Assembly (NCBI GenBank): GCA_021790795.1
Contig: JAJYFU010000011.1
Coordinates: 1 to 49,123, forward strand
Source of the DNA: Pseudomonadota bacterium
Lineage (GTDB): Bacteria > Pseudomonadota > Gammaproteobacteria > Steroidobacterales > Steroidobacteraceae
Length of the DNA: 49,123 nt
Reading direction: 5' to 3'
Positions 7,987 through 15,602 of this stretch are shown here, one piece after another (position 1 is the stretch's first letter; each line of letters opens with the position of its first letter). Both the position numbers and the translations under genes were made by a program. Below the pieces are notes generated by a model that was not told where the DNA came from, did no database searches, and saw only the letters and a program-made list of their open reading frames with translations.

Positions 7987-8889
7987 ATGACGCTCGACCA
8001 ACTGCGGGTCTTCGTGGAAGTGGCGGAACGGGGGCACGTCACTCGTGCCGCCGAGGCGCTGCACATCAGCCAGTCAGCCGCCTCGGCGGCGATCGCCGCC
8101 CTGGAGGAACATTATCAAATCAAGCTCTTCGACCGGGTGGGCCGCGGAATCCAGCTGAGCGAGGCGGGCCGGATATTCGTGCGCGAGGCGCGCGCCGTGC
8201 TGGAGCGCGCGTCCATGGCGCAGTCGGTGCTGCAGGATCTGGCCGGCAGCCCGGCCGGCCCGATCGCGTTGGCGGCCAGCCAGACGATTGCAACGTACTG
8301 GTTGCCTCACCGGCTCGCCACGTTCCATCTCGCCAATCCCTGCATGCGGCTCAATGTGGCGATCCGCAACACGCATGAGGTCGAGAGCGCCGTCGCGGAC
8401 GGCGAGGTGAGCATCGGGTTGGTCGAGGGGCCGACGCAACATCCGGTCGTCAGCCGCATCCGGATCGATCACGATCAGATGGTGCTGGTCGTGGCCGCCG
8501 GCCGCGCCGCGCCGGCGGAAAATCCCGGTGGGAAGGTCGATCTGCGCGCCCTGAATTGGGTCATCCGCGAGCCCGGTTCGGGCACGCGGCGGGCATTGGA
8601 GGATCTGGTGGCGCGCGAAGGCCTGTCGCTCGAGGATCTCAACATCTTTCTCGAGCTGCCCGGCAACGAAGCGGTGCGCGCGGCGGTGGAAGCCGGCGCG
8701 GGAGCGACCATCATCTCCCGTCACGTGGTCGCTTCCGCCATTGCGGCCGGCAGGCTCAAGGAAATTCCGATCGATCTGCCGCAACGCGAGTACGCGCTGC
8801 TGCGCCACCGCGACCGCCATGCAACGCTGGGGCAGAGGGCGCTGGTGGCGCATTTGACCGGTGCGGCCGATGCCATTTTCGAGACCTGA
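7987..8889 (+). CDS. LysR-family transcriptional regulator (CbbR/CysB-like), divergent from apr
   Basis: A 300-residue LysR-type regulator. Residues 1-60 form the winged helix-turn-helix (TLDQLRVFVEVAERGHVTRAAEALHISQSAAS...). A type-2 periplasmic-binding-protein-like effector domain follows from about residue 90 (SQTIATYWLPHRLATF, GLVEGPTQHPVV, EPGSGTRRALEDLV, GNEAVRAAVEAGAG). That resembles CbbR and sulfur-related LysR proteins. ATG at 7987 was chosen over a TTG six bases earlier because it begins the conserved MTLDQL. It faces away from aprM-aprBA-sat, so these genes are its likeliest targets; the effector is unknown. Confidence 0.92.
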   Translation: MTLDQLRVFVEVAERGHVTRAAEALHISQSAASAAIAALEEHYQIKLFDRVGRGIQLSEAGRIFVREARAVLERASMAQSVLQDLAGSPAGPIALAASQTIATYWLPHRLATFHLANPCMRLNVAIRNTHEVESAVADGEVSIGLVEGPTQHPVVSRIRIDHDQMVLVVAAGRAAPAENPGGKVDLRALNWVIREPGSGTRRALEDLVAREGLSLEDLNIFLELPGNEAVRAAVEAGAGATIISRHVVASAIAAGRLKEIPIDLPQREYALLRHRDRHATLGQRALVAHLTGAADAIFET

Positions 8890-8988
8890 CCGGGGGATGC
8901 GGCAGCGGTGAGCCGAAGGCCAGCCTCGCGGGCGAGCCCGCCGGGGCCGGCCCGACCGGCGTGCCGAAGCCGGCGCAGCGGCCGCTGG

Positions 8989-9549
8989 TCAGGTGTTGCG
9001 GTCCTGCAGATGCTTGCCGAACAGCCCGAAGAATTGCACCGCCTGCTGGTTGTTGCGCTCCCCAAGCAGGTGCCACCAGCCGCCGACTCCGCCTTTCGGC
9101 GGCGGCATCTGCTGGTACTCGTTGCTTGCGGCGAGCAGCGCCTCGCCGAAGCGTACCAGGACGGTCTGCACCTCCGGGCGCAGCAAGAACGTCAGGATAC
9201 GCCCGAGCGCATCGTTGCGTGTCAGCTGCTCGAGCAGCGACAGCGCGTCGCTCAGCACACCGGATACCCGCGCGACCATCTCGTCGTTGAGGGCGTCCTC
9301 GGCCGCACCGAGCAGGCGCGCCAGGTGCGCGAGGCGCTCCAGGTCGCCGTTGTCGGCGAGCTGGGTGAGGACGGTCAGGACATCTGTGAGGCGGCTGCGG
9401 TTGGCCCGGTCGACCAGGTCGAGCGCCTCGCCCAAAGTGCCGGCCAGGCGCGCGACCATGTCGTCGGTTAGTGCGTCGCGCGCGCCCGCCGCGAGACTCC
9501 CGAATTCTTCCGCCTGGATCGCCGCTTCGACGGTCTGTGTGTCGGTCAT
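8989..9549 (-). CDS. DUF1641-family protein linked to the SQR-like flavoprotein
   Basis: A 186-residue soluble, mostly helical protein of the DUF1641 family. It is rich in Leu/Ala heptad-like stretches: two similar segments, DDMVARLAGTLGEALDLVD and NDEMVARVSGVLSDALSLLE, suggest an internal duplication. Family members occur beside SQR-like flavoproteins, TusA and DsrE in bacteria and archaea, as here, and may help attach the flavoprotein to the membrane or other partners; the biochemical role is unproven. I chose the ATG at 9549 because GAGGAG lies just upstream. It starts 11 bases after the flavoprotein stop. Confidence 0.82.
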   Translation of the reverse strand: MTDTQTVEAAIQAEEFGSLAAGARDALTDDMVARLAGTLGEALDLVDRANRSRLTDVLTVLTQLADNGDLERLAHLARLLGAAEDALNDEMVARVSGVLSDALSLLEQLTRNDALGRILTFLLRPEVQTVLVRFGEALLAASNEYQQMPPPKGGVGGWWHLLGERNNQQAVQFFGLFGKHLQDRNT

Positions 9550-9560
9550 GACGCGCCTCC

Positions 9561-10694
9561 TCAGAGCAGCCCGCGGGCGGACGCCCAATAGAGCTTGTTG
9601 TACGCCGTCTTGAACCAATGCACGGCCTTAGTGGGAGGCTTCGGGTTCGGCGGATTCTGATAGTTGAACATCGCGTAGGTGGCCCGATCCTTGCCTGCCT
9701 CGATGAAGCAGAAGACCTTGCCGTCGTAGTCGCGCACGGGAGCGCCGATCTTGACCATCGCGGCGAGGTTCTCCGCCAGCGCGTCGGCCTCGAAGTGTGC
9801 CGTCGAGCCGGCCTTGCTGATCGGCAGGTTGGTGGTGTCGCCGAGCACGAAGACGTTGTCGCGGCCCTCCATGTTGAGGCGGTGGCGATGGGTCGGAATC
9901 CAGCCGCTCTTGCCCAGGCCGTTCTTCTCGATCACCTCCATGCCCTTGTGCGCCGGAATCGCGATCAGCAGATCATAGGGCGCATCGGTGCCTTCCTCGC
10001 TGTGGACCACCTTGCCGCGCACGTCGATCTCCTTCATGTTGAACAGCGTCTCGTAGCTGATTCCCAGCCGGTCGAACTCCGGCGTCGCCCATTTGGCGAC
10101 GTTCTCCAGGCTGTGCGTGCGCCCGATCGGATACGTGTAGTGAATCTGCGTCTTATCGAGGATGCCGCGGTCCTTGAAGTAGTCATGGAGCATGAAGGTG
10201 ATCTCGAGGGGCGCCATCGGACATTTGTGCGGAACGCCCACGGCGATCACCACGCGTCCGCCCTCGAACTCCCGCAGGCGCTTGTACATGCGCAGGGCGG
10301 ACTCTTCGGTGTAGAAGAATTCGGCAGCTTCCTCCAGTCCGGGAACGCCCTGCGGAAAGATGCGCGAGCCGGTGGCGATCACCAGCGCGTCGTACGGGTA
10401 GGTCTTGCCGCTCTTGGCGCGTACTTGGTGCCGATCGAGGGCGAATTCCTCGACGGGATCGACGTGGAAGTCGATCTGCGGCTCGAGCAGGCTGCGCTGA
10501 TCGCGATACAGCTCATCGGGCATCATGCGCCCGAGCGCGACGTAGAGCAGTCCGGGCTGATACATGTGCCGTTCCGATGCCGACAGCATCGTGATCCGCG
10601 CCTTGCCGTCCTGCAGTTCCGCGTGCAGCCGGCGCGCCAAGTTGTTCGCGAGGATGGTGCCGCCCATCCCGCCGCCGATGATCAATATCTTCAT
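9561..10694 (-). CDS. Sulfide:quinone oxidoreductase-like FAD protein
   Basis: A 377-residue flavoprotein of the SQR / flavocytochrome-c-sulfide-dehydrogenase family that would oxidise sulfide to sulfane sulfur and reduce quinone. FAD motifs are GGGMGGTILANNLA at the N-terminus, YPYDALVIATGSR near residue 100, and NVFVLGDTTNLPISKAGSTAHFEA near 280-303. Only two Cys exist: Cys158 in HKCPMAPLE and Cys329 in VFCFIEAG, fitting the second and third catalytic Cys of classical SQR. The first one is missing, as in several divergent SQR types. Neighbours TusA, DsrE and DUF1641 suggest direct hand-off of sulfur to carriers. Quinone use is not proven by sequence. Confidence 0.85.
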   Translation of the reverse strand: MKILIIGGGMGGTILANNLARRLHAELQDGKARITMLSASERHMYQPGLLYVALGRMMPDELYRDQRSLLEPQIDFHVDPVEEFALDRHQVRAKSGKTYPYDALVIATGSRIFPQGVPGLEEAAEFFYTEESALRMYKRLREFEGGRVVIAVGVPHKCPMAPLEITFMLHDYFKDRGILDKTQIHYTYPIGRTHSLENVAKWATPEFDRLGISYETLFNMKEIDVRGKVVHSEEGTDAPYDLLIAIPAHKGMEVIEKNGLGKSGWIPTHRHRLNMEGRDNVFVLGDTTNLPISKAGSTAHFEADALAENLAAMVKIGAPVRDYDGKVFCFIEAGKDRATYAMFNYQNPPNPKPPTKAVHWFKTAYNKLYWASARGLL

Positions 10695-10749
10695 TGCCGT
10701 CTCCCGATACGTCTTGCGTCGTTGAGGGTTCCCGCGCGCGCGGGGCCGA

Positions 10750-10986
10750 CTACTTCAACTTGCGCACCCGGATGTGCCAGACACCGTCCTTTTCCTCGCT
10801 GCCGAGCATTTCGTGACCCACCTTGCGCACCCACACCGGCACGTCCTGCGCCGAGCCCTTGTCCGAGGAGAGTAGCTCGACGACCGCGCCGATCTCGGTG
10901 TCCCGCAGCTCGGCGATCAGCTCCATCAGCGGACCGGGACAGAAGCTGCCGGTCGCGTCCACGATCGTGACTTTTTCCTCACCCAT
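10750..10986 (-). CDS. tusA: TusA-family sulfur carrier
   Basis: A 78-residue SirA/TusA-fold protein that carries persulfide on the Cys of its CPxP motif: Cys16 in GSFCPGPLMELI. The second half (VELLSSDKGSAQDVPVWV...) matches the strand-helix portion of the fold. A GGAGG nine bases upstream favours the ATG at 10986; another in-frame ATG at 10992 adds two residues. It lies between dsrE and the SQR-like gene, consistent with taking sulfur from the flavoprotein and passing it to DsrE. It diverges from the second TusA at 13569-13796 (CPGP against CPLP), so the two probably serve different partners. Confidence 0.9.
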   Translation of the reverse strand: MGEEKVTIVDATGSFCPGPLMELIAELRDTEIGAVVELLSSDKGSAQDVPVWVRKVGHEMLGSEEKDGVWHIRVRKLK

Positions 10987-11007
10987 GACCATCGTCCTCC
11001 CGGGACC

Positions 11008-11397
11008 TCAAAACACCACGATCTGACCGTCGGCCGCCTCGCTCAGAAACGCGGTCAGGCCCATGGGACCGTCGATATAGGCCTCCAGGCGGTCCGGCTC
11101 GACGCCGAGCACGTCCAGGGCCATGGAGCAGGCATACAGGCGCGCTCCGCCGAGCTCCTTGGCCTGCTCGAACAGCTGTCGGAAGGGGGGCACGTTCTTC
11201 TGCGCCATGAGCCGCCCGATCTCGCCCTCGGCGGGTGGTGTGCGCGTGTCGCCCCGGATGAAGTATCCAAGCGCGTTCATCGAGAGAAACACCGTCACCC
11301 CGGTGCCGGTGGCCGCCGCGGTTGCCGCGACCATGGCCGCCATCTGGATCCTCTCCTGTGTTCCGGAGACGCACAGGACGCCGAGCTGGGTTGCCAT
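11008..11397 (-). CDS. DsrE-family sulfurtransferase-like protein
   Basis: A 129-residue single-domain protein of the DsrE/DsrF-like fold. These proteins accept persulfide sulfur and pass it to TusA-type carriers. The candidate active Cys is Cys90 in ARLYACSMALDVLG, the position of the conserved Cys of DsrE2-like proteins; Cys9 is another possibility. Hydrophobic stretches MAAMVAATAAATGTGVTVFLSM hint at peripheral membrane contact. ATG at 11397 was preferred (GAGGAG six bases upstream) over the ATG just before it. It starts the dsrE-tusA-sqr-DUF1641 group, after a 261-base gap from the OsmC gene. Confidence 0.85.
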   Translation of the reverse strand: MATQLGVLCVSGTQERIQMAAMVAATAAATGTGVTVFLSMNALGYFIRGDTRTPPAEGEIGRLMAQKNVPPFRQLFEQAKELGGARLYACSMALDVLGVEPDRLEAYIDGPMGLTAFLSEAADGQIVVF

Positions 11398-11658
11398 CAT
11401 CTACTCCTCGCTGCCAAAGGGATCGGCACGTGCGGTGCCGGCGGGCGCGGCGAGCCTGGCGACCGGGCTCGCGGGCGTTTCTGGACGCATAAACTGTAAC
11501 CAGGCCGGCAGGAATCCTCGCGCGGGGAGGGGGCAGCCGGAGTGCTTGTTACCGTGCGCTGGATGCTGGCGGCCGGCGCAGGCGGCCGTCCTGGCGCAGG
11601 GGAGCCGGGATTGGGAAGGAGGCGTCGCCCCCCCGCACGCGCGGTCGCTAGGACGCCG

Positions 11659-12129
11659 TCAAACCGCTCCCTGCGCCGTGGAGTTCTCGGTGGTGCTCTC
11701 ATGGAGTACGCGCATCTCCAGCGCGTTATTGCTGTTCAGGGAATTGAGGATCAGGCAACTTCGCTCGGTTCGTCTGAGCAGACGCCGTGCCTTCGCGCGG
11801 TCCGCTCCGGGCGCAAGCGTCAGCGTCGCATGTACATTGAAGGCCGTGAACCGTACCTGACGGTCATTCCGGCTGAGCGTCCCTTCGGCCCGGCACTCGA
11901 GCCGGACCCAGCCGAACAGGGCGGCCGCACTGACCGCGCGGAAGGTCAGAATGAAGCAGTCCGCGACCGCCGCAGCGAGCAGCGCTTCGGGTGACCAGAG
12001 TGTGCCGGGTCCGCCGAACTGCGCCGCCGGCGCGCTCAGAAGCTGCGGCAGCCCGGTGGCGCCGACAGTCACCCCACCGGTCCGCGCGGCGGCTGCTGTG
12101 GCGGCATAGATGTGCGGAAAGGGCTCCAT
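11659..12129 (-). CDS. OsmC/Ohr-family protein
   Basis: A 156-residue OsmC-fold protein. Members are Cys-based hydroperoxide reductases, and Ohr-type members are known to use dihydrolipoamide as reductant. The two catalytic Cys are in place: Cys58 in AVADCFI on the central helix and Cys125 in RSCLI. The usual Arg-providing N-terminal strand is less clear. It follows the FadL-like gene by 18 bases and is probably cotranscribed with it. In this setting it may act on organic hydroperoxides or on polysulfides, which is inference. Confidence 0.8.
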   Translation of the reverse strand: MEPFPHIYAATAAAARTGGVTVGATGLPQLLSAPAAQFGGPGTLWSPEALLAAAVADCFILTFRAVSAAALFGWVRLECRAEGTLSRNDRQVRFTAFNVHATLTLAPGADRAKARRLLRRTERSCLILNSLNSNNALEMRVLHESTTENSTAQGAV

Positions 12130-12147
12130 GCATCGGCAGAGATACGG

Positions 12148-13509
12148 TCACGGGTTCCAAGCGTAGCCCAAATCAAGTATGAATTGATGCATTTGCAAGG
12201 CGATTCTCTGCGTCGGGTCGAAGGTGTTCGGTCCGACGAGGGTGTGATTGGGAACATAGGTGAACGCCATGCTGAATTGCCCGTTCGCCGTGTGCCGGGT
12301 GAATCCGGCGGCGATGTGGGTCTCGACCACGCCCGGGGCGAGGATATTGAAGGTTGCCTGCGAGGCGGGGATCGGCTGCGCGGCTTGGCTCACGCCGAAG
12401 CGCACGGTCCAGGTCGGATCGAGCCTCCACTGCGCGCCCAGCTTGTAGATCGTCATGTTGCCCCAGCCGAATCCCGGTCCGTCGCTGCCGCCGAGACAGT
12501 TGCTGAGGCGGGTACCGCCGGCGCCCGCGGTCGGGCATTGGAAGATGTTCTGGATCGGATTGGCGATCGAGGCGATCGATCCGTACCAGATTCGCTGCGT
12601 GTCGAAGCTCAAGGCCAGCGCATGGCTCGGCTTGTAGGTTATACCCACCGTCGCCGAGGCGGGAATGTCGAATGACCCGTGACCGGCGAACAGATCCCTG
12701 TAGTGAGTGAACCGGGTCATGTACATCTTCGAAGTGTAGGCCGCCGCGAACGCCCAACGGGGCAGGGGCCGCCACTCGATGCCCACCGAGGCGCCGCCCC
12801 CGTAGGACATCTGGGCGCCGGTATTGGTCAAGGCGTTCGGCAGGACGGTGCCGCCACTTGCGGCAAAGGTCTGGGTGTAGCCGGCAAACGCGCCCAGACC
12901 TTCGGCGGTGAAGCGCTGGGCGGCGATGAGCAGGGAGACCCCGATGGCGAAATGCCGGTTCGCCGTGACGTGCGCGAACGCGAGGTTGAGAAACCCCTGC
13001 ATGAGATCGACGCCGGTGTTGCCCATGCCGAATGTGCCGGGCAGGGTCATGATGGGGGCGCCGGGTCCGGCGGCAAAAGTCGCCGTGCCCCCGGTCCAAT
13101 GAGTGTCCATCCCGCCGCGGCCGTAGAAGGCCACCGCGACGCTGTTCTGGCTGTCGATCTGCCGGCGCAGCGCGATGTAGGGAATCGGAAAGAGCGTGTT
13201 GCCGCTGGTGAGGTTGTTCGGACCAATCGTAAACGCCCCGCCGTTGCCGTTCGCCAGGCTGGAAGACGTACTGTAGCTGCGATCGGGGTTGAACAGCTCC
13301 AGGCCGACCTCCAGATCATCGGGAACGAACGCCAATCCGGCCGGATTGGTGGCGATGATCATCGTTTCGCTCGGGTCGGCGCTGCCGGCGCCGGCCATGC
13401 CCATGTTCTTCACCCCCACGCCGTCGGTGAAATATCCGTTGGTTGCATGCGCGGCGCCGGCGAGAACCAGAAACGTGAATGCTCCACTCACCCAAACATG
13501 GTGCTTCAT
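12148..13509 (-). CDS. FadL/TodX-family outer-membrane transport protein
   Basis: A 453-residue beta-barrel of the FadL (OMPP1/TodX) family, which lets hydrophobic molecules cross the outer membrane. A signal peptide of about 22 residues ends in AGAAHA. The mature N-terminus TNGYFTDGVGVKNMGMAGAG matches the plug/hatch start of FadL relatives, and the NPAGLAFVPDDLEVGLELF segment is also typical. The C-terminus LDLGYAWNP approximates a barrel end. It lies between tusA/dsrE2 and osmC on one strand. That location suggests uptake of a hydrophobic sulfur substrate such as S8 or organic polysulfanes; this is inference. Confidence 0.88.
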   Translation of the reverse strand: MKHHVWVSGAFTFLVLAGAAHATNGYFTDGVGVKNMGMAGAGSADPSETMIIATNPAGLAFVPDDLEVGLELFNPDRSYSTSSSLANGNGGAFTIGPNNLTSGNTLFPIPYIALRRQIDSQNSVAVAFYGRGGMDTHWTGGTATFAAGPGAPIMTLPGTFGMGNTGVDLMQGFLNLAFAHVTANRHFAIGVSLLIAAQRFTAEGLGAFAGYTQTFAASGGTVLPNALTNTGAQMSYGGGASVGIEWRPLPRWAFAAAYTSKMYMTRFTHYRDLFAGHGSFDIPASATVGITYKPSHALALSFDTQRIWYGSIASIANPIQNIFQCPTAGAGGTRLSNCLGGSDGPGFGWGNMTIYKLGAQWRLDPTWTVRFGVSQAAQPIPASQATFNILAPGVVETHIAAGFTRHTANGQFSMAFTYVPNHTLVGPNTFDPTQRIALQMHQFILDLGYAWNP

Positions 13510-13568
13510 GATGTCCCCCGGTTGTGCAGGCCCCTGTGCGGGTGCTCTGGCGCTATTTCATTGTCGAC

Positions 13569-13796
13569 TCAATTCTTGCGGCGCAGTACAAACCGATAGA
13601 TCTTGCCGTCGCTGCTCGATTCGACGAGCTCTGTGCCGGTGGTGTTGCAGAAGGCCTGGAAGTCCTTGACCGAGCCCGGATCGGTTGCGAGCACCTCGAG
13701 GGTGCCGCCGGGTTGCATGCCTTGCAGGGCTTTCTTGGCCCGCAGGATGGGCAGAGGACAGTTGAGGCCCTTGGCATCGAGAGTCTGATTGGCCAT
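13569..13796 (-). CDS. tusA: TusA-family sulfur carrier (second copy)
   Basis: A 75-residue TusA with the canonical N-terminus TLDAKGLNCPLPILRAKKAL; Cys13 of CPLP is the persulfide carrier. The rest (VLATDPGSVKDFQAFCNTTG) matches the family, including the DPG-S-x-x-D segment. ATG at 13796 was chosen; a TTG 12 bases earlier is less likely. It starts 27 bases downstream of dsrE2. The tusA-dsrE2 pair recurs in sulfur oxidisers, where the proteins exchange sulfur before sHdr or Dsr. Confidence 0.94.
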   Translation of the reverse strand: MANQTLDAKGLNCPLPILRAKKALQGMQPGGTLEVLATDPGSVKDFQAFCNTTGTELVESSSDGKIYRFVLRRKN

Positions 13797-13823
13797 GGTG
13801 CGTCCCAAAGAGATTTCCGGACT

Positions 13824-14336
13824 TCAGATGAACAAGTTGATATCCGATTGTGTCGCGACCTCGATGTAGGTCGCGGCGCCGCCGAGCTCGGGTCCCTCGA
13901 TCATGTCCACGAGCGTGTATTCGAACAGGTCCATGGTCATCTGGCAGGCGATCATGCGTACACCGGCCTCGATGGCGATCGAGCGCAGATCGGTGATGGA
14001 GGCGACCCCCTTCTTCTTCATCAGATTCCTCATCATGCGACCGGCGGCGGCGTCGACCCCCGGAATCATGCTGGCGATGTTGGGCATGCCCATGTGCTTG
14101 CCGGCGAACGGCATCTTCATGGCGGGATTGCCCAGCGGCGTCAAGTTGAGATCGAGATCCTTCAACAGCAGAGGCAGACCGTAGAAGGTGAAGAACATCG
14201 TGACGTTGACGTCCATCGCGGCGGCGGTGGTCGCCAGGATGAAGGGTGGGTATGCCCAATCGAGCGTGCCCTTGGTCACGATGATTGACATGCGTTTGGC
14301 GGTGGAACGCGGGATGCTGTCGGCTGTCGCGGCCAT
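13824..14336 (-). CDS. dsrE2: DsrE2-family membrane-associated sulfurtransferase
   Basis: A 170-residue DsrE/DsrF/DsrH-like protein of the DsrE2 type. The candidate persulfide Cys is Cys131 in RMIACQMTMDLF, and it is the only Cys. Hydrophobic segments around residues 31-58 (PPFILATTAAAMDVNVTMFF...) give the likely membrane association typical of DsrE2, and a Met/Lys-rich loop (GKHMGMPNIASMIPG) is also characteristic. It starts a minus-strand group with tusA, fadL and osmC, divergent from the deacetylase/lipoate operon, and shares an AT-rich promoter region with it. The AAGCAATTACT motif at 14392 lies 56 bases upstream. Confidence 0.93.
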   Translation of the reverse strand: MAATADSIPRSTAKRMSIIVTKGTLDWAYPPFILATTAAAMDVNVTMFFTFYGLPLLLKDLDLNLTPLGNPAMKMPFAGKHMGMPNIASMIPGVDAAAGRMMRNLMKKKGVASITDLRSIAIEAGVRMIACQMTMDLFEYTLVDMIEGPELGGAATYIEVATQSDINLFI

Positions 14337-14391
14337 GGGAACTCGCCCCCCCGGAACTGATGACTCTCAAGCTATCAGAGGGTGATAAAAT

Positions 14392-14402
14392 AAGCAATTA
14401 CT
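14392..14402. promoter_or_regulatory. Candidate operator in the dsrE2/lipoate divergent promoter
   Basis: AAGCAATTACT matches 11 positions of the palindrome AAGYAATTRCTT. Read on the other strand, it continues as AATTGCTTATTTTATCA, sharing AATTGCTTATT exactly with the aprM/lysR intergenic region (7953-7963). Copies of TGATAA flank it. The surrounding 60 bases are AT-rich within otherwise GC-rich DNA, as expected of a divergent promoter. The regulator is inferred, not shown. Confidence 0.4.
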
Positions 14403-14480
14403 GATAAGGTGAGAAGCAAAGGCCGTGCGGGGATGGTTGGCGCACCGCGCCACGGCCGCACTGAGGGTTGGGTTCGGCAC

Positions 14481-15602
14481 ATGCGATCGAGCCGTTCGGC
14501 GGTGCTCATCGGCGGAATATCCGCTGACACGGCGGGTTTCGGCTCGGGACATCCTCTGGCAATTCCACGCGTGGCGACGGTGCTCGCGCTGTGTCGCGCG
14601 CTCGGGTGGATTGCGGCCGGTGAGCTGCGTGACTGTCCGCGTGCTTCCGCGCGGCAGCTCCGGGAGTTCCACAGCCCCGAGTACATCGCGGCGCTGCGCG
14701 CCGCGGAGATTGCGGGGATCGCCACGATCGAAGAGCGCGAGCGTTTCGGTATCGGAACGCGTGAGAATCCGCTGTTTCCCGGGTTGTTTGCCAGGGCCGC
14801 GGCGACGGTTGGAGGCGCAATGCTGGCGGCGGAGCTCGCGCTCGAGGGACATGTCGTGTTTCACCCGGCCGGTGGCACGCACCACGGCCGGCCGGCGCGC
14901 GCGAGCGGCTTCTGTTATTTCAACGATCCGGTGTTCGCGCTGCGCCGGCTGGCCGCGCGCGGCTTGTCCCGCATCCTGTACATTGACCTCGATGCCCATC
15001 ATTGCGACGGAGTTCAGAATGCGCTGCAAGACGATGCCCGCATGCACACCGTTTCGATTCACGAGGCCGGGCGCTGGCCGTACACCGGCGGCGCCGAGGA
15101 CCGCGGCGGCGGACGCTCGGTCAACTTCCCGGTGCCCAAAGGATTCCATGACGGGGAATTGCGCTTCGTGATGGAAGCCGCTGTGCTGCCGTACGCGCGG
15201 CGCCTGCGGCCGGAGGCGGTGGTGATCACCTGCGGTACCGATGCGCTCAGCGGTGATCCGCTGTGCGGTCTCGCCCTGAGCAACGGCGCGCTGTGGACGG
15301 CCGTGCAGGAGCTGGTCGAAGCGGCGCCGGCCGCGGTCGTGCTCGGCGGTGGCGGCTACAATCCGTGGACGGTGGCGCGCTGCTGGACGGGCTTGTGGGG
15401 AAAGTTGAGCGGCCGGCGGCTGCCGCGGCGGTTGCCGGCTGCTGCCGAGCGCATTCTGGCCGGGCTGTCGTGCGATCTGATCGACGATGAGGCGATCGAC
15501 CCGTCATGGCAGCGGACTCTCGCGGATCCGCCGCGCGACGCTCCGGTCCGCCAGGCGGTGATGGATCTGGTGCACCGGGCCGGCGTGGAGCGCGCCGCAT
15601 GA
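14481..15602 (+). CDS. Zn-dependent histone-deacetylase-like enzyme in the lipoate operon
   Basis: A 373-residue member of the arginase/deacetylase fold (class I/II HDAC, AcuC/HDLP type) that hydrolyses acyl-amides on lysine or polyamines. All catalytic elements are present: the His134-His135 pair in GGTHHG, zinc ligands Asp171 and His173 in DLDAHH, Asp254 in CGTDALSGDPL, and the transition-state Tyr293 in GGGGYNP. It therefore looks active. Its stop overlaps the lipS1 start by four bases (ATGA), so it is translationally coupled to lipoate assembly. That link suggests removal of an acyl group from a lysine, perhaps on LbpA or the ligase, but the substrate is unknown. The ATG at 14481 starts the conserved region; a weak GTG lies further upstream. 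Confidence 0.88.
   Translation: MRSSRSAVLIGGISADTAGFGSGHPLAIPRVATVLALCRALGWIAAGELRDCPRASARQLREFHSPEYIAALRAAEIAGIATIEERERFGIGTRENPLFPGLFARAAATVGGAMLAAELALEGHVVFHPAGGTHHGRPARASGFCYFNDPVFALRRLAARGLSRILYIDLDAHHCDGVQNALQDDARMHTVSIHEAGRWPYTGGAEDRGGGRSVNFPVPKGFHDGELRFVMEAAVLPYARRLRPEAVVITCGTDALSGDPLCGLALSNGALWTAVQELVEAAPAAVVLGGGGYNPWTVARCWTGLWGKLSGRRLPRRLPAAAERILAGLSCDLIDDEAIDPSWQRTLADPPRDAPVRQAVMDLVHRAGVERAA

Noticed and set aside
8895-8985. GC-rich inverted repeats between the LysR gene and DUF1641 as a bidirectional terminator
   Set aside because: Several short stems such as GCGGG/CCCGC exist, but none is long, none has a T-run, and such stems are expected by chance in this composition.
9618-10970. 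450-codon plus-strand frame opposite the SQR-like gene
   Set aside because: It is antisense to a gene with intact FAD motifs and has no recognisable domain.
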